A DNA stretch of 28,834 nt from an uncultured Bacteroidales bacterium (GCA_934725285.1 CAKVBK010000012.1:1-28834), one strand, 5' to 3'. Shown: positions 8,568-16,029, numbered from the stretch's first letter. The notes: generated by a model not told the origin, from the sequence alone. Numbers and translations are program-made.

Positions 8568-10712
8568 ATGAGACACACAAAGATATTATTAAGCATCATG
8601 GCCACGTCCATGCTCGCTGCCGGCTGCGGTAAGGAGCAGGAAGGGACCATCTACAAGCCAAGCGCTGACGACGCGAAGGAGATCCATTTCATCCAGTCGT
8701 CCCTTACCAAGGAGTTCCCGCAGGGCAGCAAGTCCGGTTCCTTTGAGATAGAGATCGCCAGACCGGGCAACAAGGGCGCGCTGTCAGTCGGACTCCAGAA
8801 AAAAGGCGAGAACGAAAGCGCGTTCGACATCCCTGAGACCGTCACGCTGCCAGACGGCAGTTATTCTGTCTCAGTCCCTGTCGAAGTCAACCTGAGGCAG
8901 CTTCTGACCGGCTCGTCGCTCAATGCGACCATACTCATAAGCGACCGCCAGGAAGAGACAGGAACGGGAAGCGCCTACGTAACCCAGTTCTCAGACAAGA
9001 TCGACCTGTCAGTGTCCTTCGCCCTGGAATGGGAGCCGTACTACAGGACAGACGAAAGCGGGAACAAGGTTCAGCAGACAGCCACCTACACCTACAACGC
9101 CTTCTACACCGGACGTGACAGCGGCCTGAAAGTGGAGAAGGCGGTCGGAACCAACATATTCAAAATCAACGACTGGGCCAGCGGAGTGTCTTTCAAATTC
9201 ATTCTGAATGACGACAACACATGCACGGTACCTTCACAGTCGATAGGCTACTACAATTCCAATTACAATGAATATGTCAGAGTCTCCGACATGGCCGAGT
9301 ACACCGGCAACAAAAGTGCCTACAACTCGTACCCTTGCACTTACGACGGCAACGGCAACTTCTCGTTCTACCTGATTTACTTCGTCTCCGCCGGCTATTT
9401 CGCACAAGGCAACGAGACTCTCGCATTCAACGGCAACGAGGACAAGACTCCTGTCGTGGAGATCTCTTTCGATGGAATCGAGACGACCGAGACCGGCTTC
9501 AAGGCCCCGAGACTGTCGTTCAGCAAGAATGAATACACCAAGTTCTACAAGGCCACAGTCGTCAGCGGCGACATCACCGCGGACACGGCCAGACAGGAAG
9601 AGATCAGAAAGGCGCTGGAAACCGACAAAAAGCCGGGAAGCACACCGGTGGTCACTTTGTACGATGACAGCTCCGATCTATGGAACGTCGGTTCCGGCAA
9701 TTGCACCGCCGTAGCTTTGGCTTACGACTCTACCTCTACTTCCACTGTGCTCTACATGAAAAGGTTCACGTGTGACCCAGACGGGCGCTACACACCAAGG
9801 GTAAACAAGTTTGAATGGAGAAGCGATGAGGCAAACAAGCTATACTCCCCTTACACAACCCTGTTCTGGGATATGCAGGCCGATAATGTAGTCTCTCTCA
9901 AATACCTGTGTATGAGAACCGACTATCTTGAGTATATGATCTCCAACCTTAAGACAAGCGCCGAGGAAATCACTTGGGAAAGAGGCAACGAGGTCAACGA
10001 GGAATTCCTCCGGAAGCTGGTGAGCGATGACGGATTCGCCACAGTGTTCAACACATTGAAACAGGGCACAAGCTACACGCTTTGTGTCTGTGTGGTCAAT
10101 GAGTTCGGAGACCGAGAGTTCGTCACAAAGACCGCCGGAACGAAAGGCTATGAAGCATCCGATTTCGATGCGGGCAAGAACCTTCAAGACTTCATCGGGG
10201 CGTACAAAGCCACGGCGACAGTAGACAACACAAGCGGATCGTCATCAGCAGAGGAGTCTTTCCGTGTCGACATCTACAGCCTTGGCGGAAATGACGTGAT
10301 GATCAGCGGTTTGTCCAACACAAGTGATTTCACACCTGAGGTCCGGGGATACTACGATCCGGAAAGCCATTCGATCCAGATAGAGCCTCAGCAGTTGGGA
10401 CGTTACAAGACATACTATGTGACACTTGGCCTGTCAGACGGCTTGTCGATCTACTGGGGAGGCAACAGCGTTGCCCTCGGATTCATCGACGGGACCATCA
10501 GGATGACACCAAGCCCGTACTCCGATGCTGCGATCAACAGCTACCAGTTCCTGCTGTTCACAACGGAGAAAGCCTCCAGCGCATCCTACACAAGGCAGAG
10601 TGTGGGCTCAAAGACATATTCAAACCTCTGTCTGGAGCCTTTCAGTTCTTTCGCTACTAAGCGTCCTACCCTCGAAGAAGGAATCCTCGGAGAGAAAGCC
10701 ACACTGCTTTAG
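8568..10712 (+). CDS. Large modular surface lipoprotein, last gene of the SusCD operon
   Basis: This 714-residue protein has a lipoprotein signal peptide with lipobox LAAGC (Cys20). Residues about 30-150 look like a beta-sandwich of the type found just after the lipid anchor in Bacteroidales surface proteins. Residues about 310-410 and 440-525 look Ig/FN3-like, the second ending in GTSYTLCVCVVNEFGD, which matches a pattern in the FN3 lipoprotein at 1851-3788. The last part (about 540-700) starts FIGAYKATATV and resembles a lipocalin-like or jelly-roll barrel. I recognise no enzyme motif. Its place behind susD is where SusE/SusF-type binding proteins lie, so a ligand-binding role at the cell surface is inferred. 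A strong terminator follows 27 nt after the stop. Confidence 0.8.
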   Translation: MRHTKILLSIMATSMLAAGCGKEQEGTIYKPSADDAKEIHFIQSSLTKEFPQGSKSGSFEIEIARPGNKGALSVGLQKKGENESAFDIPETVTLPDGSYSVSVPVEVNLRQLLTGSSLNATILISDRQEETGTGSAYVTQFSDKIDLSVSFALEWEPYYRTDESGNKVQQTATYTYNAFYTGRDSGLKVEKAVGTNIFKINDWASGVSFKFILNDDNTCTVPSQSIGYYNSNYNEYVRVSDMAEYTGNKSAYNSYPCTYDGNGNFSFYLIYFVSAGYFAQGNETLAFNGNEDKTPVVEISFDGIETTETGFKAPRLSFSKNEYTKFYKATVVSGDITADTARQEEIRKALETDKKPGSTPVVTLYDDSSDLWNVGSGNCTAVALAYDSTSTSTVLYMKRFTCDPDGRYTPRVNKFEWRSDEANKLYSPYTTLFWDMQADNVVSLKYLCMRTDYLEYMISNLKTSAEEITWERGNEVNEEFLRKLVSDDGFATVFNTLKQGTSYTLCVCVVNEFGDREFVTKTAGTKGYEASDFDAGKNLQDFIGAYKATATVDNTSGSSSAEESFRVDIYSLGGNDVMISGLSNTSDFTPEVRGYYDPESHSIQIEPQQLGRYKTYYVTLGLSDGLSIYWGGNSVALGFIDGTIRMTPSPYSDAAINSYQFLLFTTEKASSASYTRQSVGSKTYSNLCLEPFSSFATKRPTLEEGILGEKATLL

Positions 10713-10739
10713 AACATATTCTTACTTAGAAGCTGTTTT

Positions 10740-10770
10740 GAGGCCGTCCTGTTCGGGACGGTCTCTTTTT
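10740..10770 (+). terminator. Rho-independent terminator of the SusCD/protease operon
   Basis: A 10-bp stem (10740-10749 with 10756-10765, containing one G-T wobble) encloses a six-base loop and is followed directly by five T residues. It lies 27 nt after the last lipoprotein gene and separates that operon from the sigma-factor operon. Confidence 0.9.
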
Positions 10771-10855
10771 ATTCCTTGAATCCGTAAGAAAAAAAGAAGA
10801 TTATTGTAACAATTGACCGGATTATTCGTTTATATTGTGTAACGACAAGAGAAGA

Positions 10856-11371
10856 ATGACAAGAGAAGAGTCAATAAAGTTCTACAAGGCGCATGCGAGG
10901 CGGCTGTTCAATGCCAGCCTTCGGATAATCCGCGACAGTGGCGAGGCCGAGGAGATCATGCAGGACACTATACTCAAGTTCATCTCGTCCGATGTCGTTC
11001 CCAAAGAACCGGCGCAGGTCGCTATGTGGCTGAACCGCACATGCATCAGAAAATCAATAGACGCGCTGAGACGGAAAAAGAGGGAAAAGCTCTTTCTTGC
11101 TGAATATGCCGCCGACGCTTCCGAATATGACAGCTACACTCATCCGGAGTTTTCATGGACAGCCGACGGTGTCGCCGAAGTGCGCAAAGCCATCGATGAA
11201 TTGCCGGACAACTACAGGATAATCATGAACCTGACGCTTATGGAAGGACTTGACTACGAGGAAATAGCCGACATCACCGGTGAGCGTGAGGGAACGATCA
11301 GAACACAGTTTTCAAGAGGGAAGGCCAAATTGGCCGAAATATTAAAGAGACAAGGACATGACAGACTTTGA
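10856..11371 (+). CDS. ECF-type RNA polymerase sigma factor
   Basis: This sigma-70-family ECF factor would direct RNA polymerase to a small regulon. Region 2 is seen in FYKAHARRLFNASLRIIRD followed by EAEEIMQDTILKF and the basic IRKSIDALRRKKRE. Region 4 is seen in IDELPDNYRIIMNLTLMEGLDYEEIADITG followed by TIRTQFSRGKAKL, the recognition helix. I chose ATG 10856 (171 residues) because it is preceded by the purine-rich AGAGAAG and leaves a normal N-terminus. An in-frame TTG at 10835 would add seven residues, but it lies in a TATATTG box resembling a -7 element. The 3' end overlaps the next gene by 14 nt, so the pair is probably translationally coupled as sigma and anti-sigma. Confidence 0.92.
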   Translation: MTREESIKFYKAHARRLFNASLRIIRDSGEAEEIMQDTILKFISSDVVPKEPAQVAMWLNRTCIRKSIDALRRKKREKLFLAEYAADASEYDSYTHPEFSWTADGVAEVRKAIDELPDNYRIIMNLTLMEGLDYEEIADITGEREGTIRTQFSRGKAKLAEILKRQGHDRL

Positions 11372-11870
11372 AGAATACATCAGGGAAAATCCCAAGTTTC
11401 TGGACGATAAGGATCTTCCGGAGGGACACGAGGCAAGGTTTGAGGCCAAGCTGGATGCGATGCTGGCGTCGGTGGCTATTGAGGAGACCGACAACGGCAA
11501 GAACATGAAGAGGATATTCACAAAAATGTTCACTGTTGCGGCTTCTGTGGCTGCCGCATGTGCCGCCGCGATGATATTCATGAACCGACCTGTGGAAGAA
11601 ACCGAGTGGTTCGAAGGTGTCGGGAATGACCCTGTGGCGGTATATTTGGCATATTCAGAGAAGGCAAGCGCGATGTACGGGGAGATTTTCTCAAAAGATT
11701 TGGATGCCAGTTGGGAGACTACCGTGAGGAGCATCGCTGAGGAGAGTGTGCCGATGATTGACCAGCTTCCGGATGAGATTGACAATGCGGAGAAGGCTGA
11801 CATACTGAAAGAATACTACGGAAAAATCCTCAATGGATTGGATAAAATAAACAAAATAAAAGAGTTATGA
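11358..11870 (+). CDS. Putative single-pass anti-sigma factor
   Basis: This 170-residue protein has a charged N-terminus of about 50 residues (MTDFEEYIREN), one membrane segment at about 57-75 that is rich in Ala and Val, and a periplasmic C-terminal part of about 95 residues. No zinc-binding HxxxCxxC motif of the ZAS anti-sigma class is present. The call rests on topology and position: it overlaps the ECF sigma gene by 14 nt and overlaps the GIN-domain gene downstream by 4 nt. By family precedent the cytoplasmic part would hold the sigma factor at the membrane. No homologous family is recognised with certainty. Confidence 0.7.
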   Translation: MTDFEEYIRENPKFLDDKDLPEGHEARFEAKLDAMLASVAIEETDNGKNMKRIFTKMFTVAASVAAACAAAMIFMNRPVEETEWFEGVGNDPVAVYLAYSEKASAMYGEIFSKDLDASWETTVRSIAEESVPMIDQLPDEIDNAEKADILKEYYGKILNGLDKINKIKEL

Positions 11871-12823
11871 AAAAGTTTATGATTTTGGGAACAGCGGTGC
11901 TCATGATGTTTTCAGCAGGCTTTAACGCCTATGCAGAGTACCATGCTGAGTCAAGGGACCTTGCAGCCACTTCAAAGGTTGATGTGGAATACACGAAATG
12001 CAGATTCAACTGCAAGGGGTTCATCGGATTGGATCTGAGTGGAATTGTCGAAGTCAACCTTGTCAAGTCTGACTCATACAAGGTGGAGGTCACTCTACCA
12101 AACGAACTTCAGGAATATCTTCAAGTGTTGGTGCATGATGGCGTGTTGAAGATAGGTTGGAACAAGACAATCCCGACAAAATTGAAGAGGCGATTGGAAA
12201 ATTGGACGTGCAAGGCAGAAATCGCTATGCCAGAGCTTCGGAAAGTGGAAATGTCCGGAGCGACGAGTTTGAGATGCGATGACACATTTGATCTCGGCAG
12301 AGGTGAACTTTCATTGGACCTGAGCGGAGCCAGCCACATTAAATCATTGAAGGCCGATGCAGGAAAGCTAGATGCTGAGATTAGTGGCGCATCCTCTTGT
12401 ATAATGTATGGTAGTTATTATGAAGCTGAGCTTGATCTTTCTGGAGCGTCTTCAAACAACTTCACGATCAAAGCTGACAAGTTAGAGGCTGATGTCAGTG
12501 GAGCGACAAATACAAGTCTTGACGGCGATTTTGGGAAAGTAGAACTTGACGTTTCAGGAGCTGGCGAGGTCAACCTTAAGGGAACAATTGGAACTCTTGA
12601 AGTCGATGCCTCTGGAGCCTCAAATGTCAAGGCAATGAATGCCGTGACAGAAAATGCCATCCTTGAGACATCAGGAGCGGCAAATTGCAGCGTGAACGTT
12701 ACACGTTCGATCATGATCGAGGACGCAACGGGAGCGTCGAACATCAGATATAAAGCCCCTAAGGATTTGGATGTGATGATCAAGTCTATCGGGAGAACGG
12801 CTTCGGTCAAAAGAATCAACTGA
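11867..12823 (+). CDS. Exported GIN-domain (DUF2807-type) beta-repeat protein
   Basis: This 318-residue protein has a type-I signal peptide ending near AYA (residue 23). The N-terminal part contains FIGLDLSGIVEVNLVKSDSYKVEV, typical of the 'head GIN' domain annotated as a putative autotransporter adhesin domain. From about residue 124 on the motif SGA(S/T) recurs roughly every 20 residues, at least eight times (MSGATS, LSGASH, ISGASS, LSGASS, VSGATN, VSGAGE, ASGASN, TSGAAN), consistent with a stacked beta-helix. The start overlaps the anti-sigma stop by 4 nt. Third-codon positions look more A/T-rich than in neighbouring genes. The biological role of the family is poorly known; its place behind a sigma/anti-sigma pair suggests envelope-stress output or sensing, which is inference. 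Confidence 0.85.
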   Translation: MKKFMILGTAVLMMFSAGFNAYAEYHAESRDLAATSKVDVEYTKCRFNCKGFIGLDLSGIVEVNLVKSDSYKVEVTLPNELQEYLQVLVHDGVLKIGWNKTIPTKLKRRLENWTCKAEIAMPELRKVEMSGATSLRCDDTFDLGRGELSLDLSGASHIKSLKADAGKLDAEISGASSCIMYGSYYEAELDLSGASSNNFTIKADKLEADVSGATNTSLDGDFGKVELDVSGAGEVNLKGTIGTLEVDASGASNVKAMNAVTENAILETSGAANCSVNVTRSIMIEDATGASNIRYKAPKDLDVMIKSIGRTASVKRIN

Positions 12824-12844
12824 TAATTTCAGACAGACCGGCAC

Positions 12845-12894
12845 GCTTCGACAGGCTCAGCGACCACATCTTCGGTCACTGAGCCTGTTGATGT
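12845..12894. repeat. REP-like imperfect palindrome between convergent genes
   Basis: The arms 12851-12865 and 12874-12888 pair over 15 bp with one mismatch and an eight-base loop; weaker pairing extends outward. The left arm contains CTTCGACAGGCTCAG and the right arm contains GGTCACTGAGCCTG, words I recognise from a palindromic repeat family common in Bacteroidota genomes. It lies between the convergent GIN-protein gene and the YiiX-like gene, and can act as a terminator in either direction, though no T-run follows. Its right arm forms the last codons of the minus-strand gene. Confidence 0.7.
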
Positions 12895-13511
12895 CTCATA
12901 ACGTCCAAAACACCAATAATTTTCACACTCGGATCCCTGGAAAGCTGGCCAGGGTTTGTTCCCGGCTCACCTTCCGGAACCGCCAAACCGCGGGCAGCAT
13001 AGAATTTTGTCCAGAATTCGGTCACGTTGCCTGTACTGTCGTGAAATGACATCGGGATCACGTCAAAGACAAACCTCAATCCGTCCTTATCTTCAAGTCC
13101 ATGACGCTTTCCACTAAACACAAACGACTTCTGCACAAGCTCTGAACAGTATATCGCACTGTCACTCGGCATGAATATGTCATCGTAGGGTTTGCCGAGC
13201 AACTTTCTCGCATTCGCCACGCTTGCGTCAACATCCAAACCTTCAACCCTGCCGACAAGCACGGACTCCCAGTCACTCAATCTGACCATAAAACTGTCCA
13301 GCGAGCTTTCCACAACACCATATTCCGGAATAGCCTCAATGATGTTTCCATCCGCGAAGATTGCCACATGGTCTATTCCGAGCCCGTCCACACCTTTTGT
13401 CACATTGGTGATGTTGTTTCCATTCCCATTCACGACAAACAGCAAATCTCCATTCCTCAAATCAGGGATACTTGTCGACGAGCAGCCGAACTCGATAAAA
13501 AGGACAAACAT
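12876..13511 (-). CDS. YiiX/YebB-like permuted papain-fold cysteine hydrolase, probable lipoprotein
   Basis: This 211-residue protein (from ATG 13511) has the layout of YiiX-type NlpC/P60-related hydrolases: LRNGDLLFVV at the start of the core, catalytic His48 in IDHVAIF, then a LLGKPYD turn and catalytic Cys122 in YCSELVQKSF. Such enzymes act on amide or peptidoglycan-like bonds, but the substrate is unknown here. The N-terminus MFVLFIEFGCSS could be a lipoprotein signal with Cys10, but it is very short and lacks basic residues. The frame stays open upstream to 13883, and a start at ATG 13649 would add 46 residues including a second hydrophobic stretch, so the start is uncertain. The last residues are encoded inside the palindrome at 12851-12888, which may have replaced the original C-terminus. 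Confidence 0.75.
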   Translation of the reverse strand: MFVLFIEFGCSSTSIPDLRNGDLLFVVNGNGNNITNVTKGVDGLGIDHVAIFADGNIIEAIPEYGVVESSLDSFMVRLSDWESVLVGRVEGLDVDASVANARKLLGKPYDDIFMPSDSAIYCSELVQKSFVFSGKRHGLEDKDGLRFVFDVIPMSFHDSTGNVTEFWTKFYAARGLAVPEGEPGTNPGQLSRDPSVKIIGVLDVMRHQQAQ

Positions 13512-13521
13512 AAAACCCAGT

Positions 13522-13603
13522 TTGGTACAGCAAACGGCTATTATATGTACCAACGTGAATATTATAGACGATTGGTACAGCAAAGAAGCCCTTCCTGTAC
13601 CAA
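13522..13603. promoter_or_regulatory. Duplicated inverted repeat TTGGTACA-N16-TGTACCAA
   Basis: TTGGTACA occurs at 13522-13529 and 13572-13579, and its complement TGTACCAA at 13546-13553 and 13596-13603. This gives two 32-bp palindromes with the same 16-base centre, repeated with a 50-bp period. The 13 bases TTGGTACAGCAAA are identical in both left arms, while the centres differ, so the arms appear conserved rather than just recently duplicated. The array lies 10-90 nt upstream of the YiiX-like gene (minus strand). A tandem operator for a dimeric regulator is the simplest reading; paired RNA hairpins are the alternative. Confidence 0.5.
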
Positions 13604-13664
13604 AGCGTTCAGATGACGGAAAGAGAGTGCGCGGCGGGATGGAATTGAACATAAGGAGGTTATA

Positions 13665-13704
13665 AATAAAAAAATGGCCTGAAAACCATAAGGATGTCAA
13701 GCCA
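13665..13704 (-). terminator. Rho-independent terminator of the small acidic protein gene
   Basis: Read on the minus strand, the arms at 13704-13697 and 13682-13675 form an 8-bp stem with one G-T wobble, followed by a run of seven T (plus-strand A-run 13668-13674). It lies about 30 nt after the stop of the gene at 13732-14100. Confidence 0.8.
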
Positions 13705-13731
13705 TCAATATTCGGAATATTCCTATCGAAA

Positions 13732-14100
13732 CTATTCGGAGGAGTCGTCATCGCCTCCATACTGGGCGATGTTGTCATCCGGAAGGGCTGTGTCAGCCGG
13801 AGCGTCGGCAGAAGACCCGGCGACATCCTCATTCTCGGCATCCTCCTCACCTTCAAGCCATCTCTCAAGAGCCTCGGCGTCATCTGTCTTGACTTTGATC
13901 TTCACCAAGTTGATCGAGTCTTCTGTCTCTACAGTCACGGCATAGAAAGAAGTGCCGTCAGGCTTAGGATACTTGACAAGGTCTGGAAGGTAGTCATTGA
14001 ACCCGCCTGGATATTTCTCGTTGAACGCTGCGGCAAGCGCCTCGGACATATTTTCGTAACTTACCACGTGTCTTTTCTTCTGATCTGGTGCCATACTCAT
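13732..14100 (-). CDS. Small acidic conserved hypothetical protein
   Basis: This 122-residue protein has no signal peptide or membrane segment. Residues about 12-85 form a compact alpha/beta-like part (VSYENMSEALAAAFNEKYP, then DLVKYPKPDGTSFYAVTVE and INLVKIKVK). The tail from about 85 on is very acidic and low in complexity (EGEEDAENED to GGDDDSSE). The part up to residue 75 resembles a short conserved hypothetical family of Bacteroidales that I cannot name. It is a single gene with its own terminator. MSM offers ATGs at 14100 and 14094; I keep the first. The function is unknown; the acidic tail would suit a soluble protein binding a basic partner. Confidence 0.75.
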   Translation of the reverse strand: MSMAPDQKKRHVVSYENMSEALAAAFNEKYPGGFNDYLPDLVKYPKPDGTSFYAVTVETEDSINLVKIKVKTDDAEALERWLEGEEDAENEDVAGSSADAPADTALPDDNIAQYGGDDDSSE

Positions 14101-14297
14101 TTATAAACCAAATAAAAACAGTTCTAAAATCAACTTATGCAAGCAGGCAATTACTCACAGCACGAAAACAATCAAAACAACAGATGACTGCCCATCCTTC
14201 AGCCAGCCAGTTCCACTAGACAACGGAAATCAGGCAGCCGCATTGTTTTCGGGTGCAATATTAAGACATTTTTCCGAATTGAGAAGCAATCAGCAGA

Positions 14298-16019
14298 CTA
14301 TTTTCTGAAAAAAAACGATTTCTGCCTCTTCTTCTTCTCTGGATCACGCTCCACAAAGACCGGTTTCATAGTGCGCGGATCGATTCCAGTGTAGTACATC
14401 ACGGATGAGGTGGTCATCGGAGTCGGTGTGAAATCCTGCACTTGATCCATATATATTCCCTTCAAAGCCGGATTTTTGGACAGGTTCTCCATGTCCTTCA
14501 TCGTGCAGCCAGGATGGGATGAGATGAAGTACGGAACGATGCCTGTGCGGCGGCCGTTCTGAGCGCAGATCTTGTCAAACTCATAGCGAAGCCTCTCAAA
14601 GAGTTTGAACGAAGGCTTGGCGATGTACTGGAGAACCTTGTCCTCAGTGTGCTCCGGAGCGACTTTCATACGTCCGGAAGTGTGGTCAAGGATCAAAGTC
14701 TTCAGATAAGGCTTGGATGTCTCGTCCACGAAACCGTTCTCGTCAAGAAACAGATCGTAGCGGATTCCGCTTCCTATGTAGGAATGACGGATTCCAGGAA
14801 CGGCATCAACTTTCTTATAGAGTTCAAGTATCTGTTTATGAGACCTGTTCATGTTAGGACACGGAGCCGGAAACAGGCACGATTTCCTGCGGCATTTGTC
14901 GCAGAGGGCGGGATTCCTGCCACGCATTCCGTACATGTTCGCGGTCGGGGCACCAAGGTCGGAGATATTCCCGGCAAAGCCCGACATCTTTGCCAATTTC
15001 TTCACCTCGGCCAGGATCGAAGCCTGCGATCGGGACTGGATGAACTTTCCCTGATGCGCCGCGATAGTGCAGAAATTGCAACCTCCGAAGCACCCTCGGT
15101 GTGTGATTATGGAGTCCTTGATCATGTCGTAGGCCGGAATCCTCTTCCCCTTGTAGCGCGGATGGGGCAGCTTGGTGAACGGCAGATCCCAGAAAGAGTC
15201 CATCTCCTCGGTTGTGGACGGTGAATATGGCGGATTGATCTGCACGTAACCGTTTCCGACAGGTTCGATTATTGTCGCAGGGTGCATCATATTCGCATGA
15301 GTCTCAATCAGATGAAAGTTCTCGGCGAACGCTTTCTTGTCCCGCTTGCACTCCTCGAACGAATGCAGCACCAGTGGATCCTTGACCTTCCATTTTCCGC
15401 TCATCAAGAATGCGATCTGCGGAATCTTGTGAATCTCATGAATATTCCTCTGCGCCTCTATGGCCCTTGTCAGCTCTATCATCGGCTTCTCCCCCATCCC
15501 GTAACAGAGATAGTCTGCCTTGCACCATTTCAGGATCGACGGAACAAGCTCGTCTTTCCAGTAATCATAATGGGTGAGCCGGCGGAGCGAAGCCTCGACT
15601 CCGCCGATGACGACAGGAACATCAGGGTAAATTTCCTTTAATATGTTCGTATAGACACTGACCGCATAATCCGGCCTCTGTCCAGCCTTTCCCTCCGGAG
15701 TGTATGCGTCATCGTGGCGGAGACGTTTGCCGGCGGTGTAGTGGTTCACCATCGAATCCATCGCCCCGGCGTTGACTCCGAAATAAAGCCTCGGAGCCCC
15801 TAACTTTTTGAAATCCCTGAGGTCATCCCTCCAGTTGGGTTGCGGCACGACAGCGACCCTGTAGCCAAAATGCTGAAGCCAACGGGCGATGCATGCAGTG
15901 CCGAAAGAAGGGTGGTCCACAAATGCGTCACCCGTAAATAAGATGACATCAATGTAGTCCCACCCTAAGGCTTCAACCTCCTTTTTGGAGGTCGGGAACA
16001 TATAATCCGTTTCGGACAT
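14298..16019 (-). CDS. ygiQ: YgiQ/UPF0313-family radical SAM protein
   Basis: This 573-residue protein has the radical-SAM cluster motif at Cys310, Cys314 and Cys317 (HRGCFGGCNFC), preceded by a large N-terminal domain typical of YgiQ (LFTGDAFVDHPSFG, GVNAGAMDSMVNHYT, IGGVEASLRRLTHYDYW). A second set of cysteines, 373, 376, 381 and 387 (CDKCRRKSC and APC), may bind another cluster or a metal. The C-terminal block DQVQDFTPTPMTTSSVMYYTG is also characteristic. The enzyme binds SAM and an iron-sulfur cluster, but its reaction is not known. It starts 10 nt after argS, so I place it as the last gene of an rpoD-argS-ygiQ transcription unit. It is shorter than the E. coli protein, lacking a long C-terminal extension. 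Confidence 0.93.
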   Translation of the reverse strand: MSETDYMFPTSKKEVEALGWDYIDVILFTGDAFVDHPSFGTACIARWLQHFGYRVAVVPQPNWRDDLRDFKKLGAPRLYFGVNAGAMDSMVNHYTAGKRLRHDDAYTPEGKAGQRPDYAVSVYTNILKEIYPDVPVVIGGVEASLRRLTHYDYWKDELVPSILKWCKADYLCYGMGEKPMIELTRAIEAQRNIHEIHKIPQIAFLMSGKWKVKDPLVLHSFEECKRDKKAFAENFHLIETHANMMHPATIIEPVGNGYVQINPPYSPSTTEEMDSFWDLPFTKLPHPRYKGKRIPAYDMIKDSIITHRGCFGGCNFCTIAAHQGKFIQSRSQASILAEVKKLAKMSGFAGNISDLGAPTANMYGMRGRNPALCDKCRRKSCLFPAPCPNMNRSHKQILELYKKVDAVPGIRHSYIGSGIRYDLFLDENGFVDETSKPYLKTLILDHTSGRMKVAPEHTEDKVLQYIAKPSFKLFERLRYEFDKICAQNGRRTGIVPYFISSHPGCTMKDMENLSKNPALKGIYMDQVQDFTPTPMTTSSVMYYTGIDPRTMKPVFVERDPEKKKRQKSFFFRK

Positions 16020-16029
16020 AGGTCACGCC

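Noticed and set aside
13651..13682. A perfect AAGGAGGT ribosome-binding-like site on the plus strand followed by ATG at 13674
   Set aside because: The ATG is followed at once by GCC and a TGA stop, and the region is better explained as the terminator of the minus-strand gene.
13512..13883. Upstream extension of the YiiX-like reading frame to an ATG at 13883
   Set aside because: It would run through the terminator, the inverted-repeat array and the start of the neighbouring acidic-protein gene in another frame, and its residues (rich in Arg, Met and Pro) do not resemble a real domain.
14101..14297. Possible small gene between the acidic protein and ygiQ
   Set aside because: No open frame with a plausible start, no promoter-box match and no structured repeat was seen; it appears to be a plain spacer.
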